This document shows, piece by piece, positions 62,835 through 64,000 of a stretch of DNA of 64,000 nucleotides (the first letter of the stretch is position 1; every line of letters begins with the position of its first letter). The stretch is taken from NCBI RefSeq assembly GCF_963664555.1, contig NZ_OY761461.1, positions 372,001 through 436,000 on the forward strand, given 5' to 3'. The notes beneath the pieces are model-generated. The model made no database searches, had not been told where the DNA came from, and worked only from the letters and a program-made list of their open reading frames with translations. The position numbers were made by a program, and so were the translations under genes. Source of the stretch: Labilibaculum sp. Its GTDB lineage: Bacteria; Bacteroidota; Bacteroidia; Bacteroidales; Marinifilaceae.

Positions 62835-63962
62835 TTAGGGCCAAAATGAAGGTTTGGTGGGAGAATATTTTACGTTGCAATCGTAACAATAATTGTATCT
62901 TACAATAAAAACGTGTACTTCACCTTCGAAATAATCTTTCAAGATATGGAATTTGCTTTCATCGGGATGCCAATCTCTAAATCTCATCTCAATATCTTTG
63001 CAGTCCTGAGGGAAATCAATGAATTTCATCTGGAAATCTTGCGTTGAGAATTTTGCTGTCATAGTGTTTACACTCGATGCTTCAAAATATCCAAGAACGG
63101 TAGCTTTTGAATCACAAGCATAAACATTTCCTATCGTATTTGCTGGAATTACATTATACAAGCCTCCGTTTTGTTGAATCGATTCTTTAATATTTCTCCA
63201 GAATTCATAGTTTTCAAAATTTACAGAATACATTGCTACATTGATGAAATATTCATAATTTAGTTTAACTTCATTTTCTGTTATGTAAGAGGTTGGGAGG
63301 TGCTTGAATTTCTTTATTTTTTGACCAGATCCATCAAAAACGAAAACATTATCTGAACGCAGAAAAGGATAGCATATTTTGGATGGATTTGCAGTTTTTG
63401 GTTCGAAATAAGGATTTCGCCATTCCCAACTTTCTCGATACTCCCACCTAACATAACTGCTTTGATTTGTTGGATCAGAGGCATCAATATATAATTTGGC
63501 AGCATTTACTGTACTTGCATCTTCTAATAATAATTTTTTTTCTTCACCATATATTGATTTAATGATTATCTCGGGTTGAATTGTTTCCGGATTGGATTCA
63601 TATTTCTCACCGGAATTTGTTTGAATTTCAATCCAATAGCTTCGACCTATTTGACCTTGAAAATTTGAATTTTGAGTCCTGTAAACCCCGGGAGATGTTT
63701 CCCATAAAATTTCAGAATTTCTGAGATCGTCATTAATCATTATAATTGCTCCTTTTTCCGGTTTCAATGTATCGACTCTTATGAGATCAACAGTTCTAAA
63801 CAATCTTACCTCATACGGACCAGGTTTATTTGTAATCTTACCATCCACAACTAAAATAGAAACATCAGAATTAATTTCCGGATAGAATTTTTCAGTGCAT
63901 GAGAAAAGTAATGCAGATAGAGTGCTAAAAAACAGAAAAATAATTTTATTTCGGATCATCAT
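62835..63962 (-). CDS. DUF4249 lipoprotein
   Basis: A 375-residue lipoprotein. The signal ends LLFSC with the acylated Cys near residue 22. The DUF4249 pattern follows: LVVDGKITNKPGPYEVRLFRT, GAIIMINDD, WETSPGVYRT, and IGRSYWIEIQTNSGEKYESN. The C-terminus is YCYDCNVKYSPTKPSFWP. DUF4249 proteins are regularly coded next to STN-type TonB receptors and probably form the surface-exposed partner of the receptor. Confidence 0.88.
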   Translation of the reverse strand: MMIRNKIIFLFFSTLSALLFSCTEKFYPEINSDVSILVVDGKITNKPGPYEVRLFRTVDLIRVDTLKPEKGAIIMINDDLRNSEILWETSPGVYRTQNSNFQGQIGRSYWIEIQTNSGEKYESNPETIQPEIIIKSIYGEEKKLLLEDASTVNAAKLYIDASDPTNQSSYVRWEYRESWEWRNPYFEPKTANPSKICYPFLRSDNVFVFDGSGQKIKKFKHLPTSYITENEVKLNYEYFINVAMYSVNFENYEFWRNIKESIQQNGGLYNVIPANTIGNVYACDSKATVLGYFEASSVNTMTAKFSTQDFQMKFIDFPQDCKDIEMRFRDWHPDESKFHILKDYFEGEVHVFIVRYNYCYDCNVKYSPTKPSFWP

Positions 63963-63975
63963 ATTTCTTTATACT

Positions 63976-64000
63976 TTATGGCCAAAATGATGGTTTATTT
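63976..64000 (-). CDS. C-terminal end of a second DUF4249-type gene (partial)
   Basis: At the window edge the minus strand codes for NKPSFWP then a stop at 63976-63978, the same ending as KPSFWP in the DUF4249 protein just downstream, 13 bp away. This implies a tandem DUF4249 duplication. Only seven residues are visible. Confidence 0.55.

Overview
The window looks like the chromosome of a low-GC, non-phototrophic member of the Bacteroidota, most likely a marine Marinilabiliales/Marinifilaceae-type bacterium. Support comes from: a PorX/PglZ C-terminus; TonB-receptor, DUF4249 and MG2-like secreted genes; Bacteroidota-style TAnnTTTG promoter elements; mostly absent Shine-Dalgarno sequences; and a B12-dependent ribonucleotide reductase. 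Taxonomy below phylum is inference.

Region 1 (1-17.6 kb) is ordinary housekeeping sequence: porX end, tsaE, alanine dehydrogenase, a Cof-type HAD phosphatase, a 1150-residue outer-membrane protein, waaA, nrdJ, a 1.8-kb IS1182-type insertion sequence, a CheY-like receiver, gltX, glnS, folB and tRNA-Cys.

Region 2 (17.62-37.28 kb) is an integrated genomic island in the 3' end of tRNA-Cys(GCA). A 23-bp direct repeat with one mismatch bounds it, a tyrosine integrase lies at the right end, and each boundary has its own terminator hairpin. It carries a Sel1-repeat protein, a membrane protein, an IS110 element with a possible bridge-RNA leader, a HEPN + TIR gene pair, a truncated His/Cys hydrolase-like gene with a small membrane protein, six and a half copies of a 130-bp non-coding tandem repeat, a serine resolvase, a phage-type replication initiator, an excisionase-like HTH protein, a divergent repressor switch, an ATPase/DUF4276 pair, and a Fic protein with a HigA-like regulator. 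Three decayed fragments of integrase or excisionase genes show repeated insertion by related elements. No relaxase, coat or packaging gene is seen, so it is best described as a cryptic integrative element (phage satellite or IME) loaded with defence-type genes.

Region 3 (37.3-40.2 kb) holds two small envelope proteins, a remnant IS3-like palindrome, a Mut7-C RNase-domain protein and a rhodanese.

Region 4 (55.8-40.26 kb, minus strand) is one large seven-gene transporter operon: ABC ATPase, ABC-2 permease fused to a dead M1 peptidase-like region and a golvesin-like domain, TolC-type outer membrane factor, lipoprotein adaptor, RND pump, a second RND pump fused to an ABC ATPase whose nucleotide-binding domain is interrupted by membrane segments, and a second ABC permease. 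The first ATPase lacks its H-loop. These fusions and the missing loop are the most unusual protein architectures in the window.

Region 5 (56.3-64 kb) has an AhpD-like protein, a second rhodanese, and a minus-strand operon: a DUF4249 lipoprotein (with the tail of a second DUF4249 copy upstream), a secreted protein, a TonB-dependent receptor with an STN domain, and an MG2-like envelope protein.
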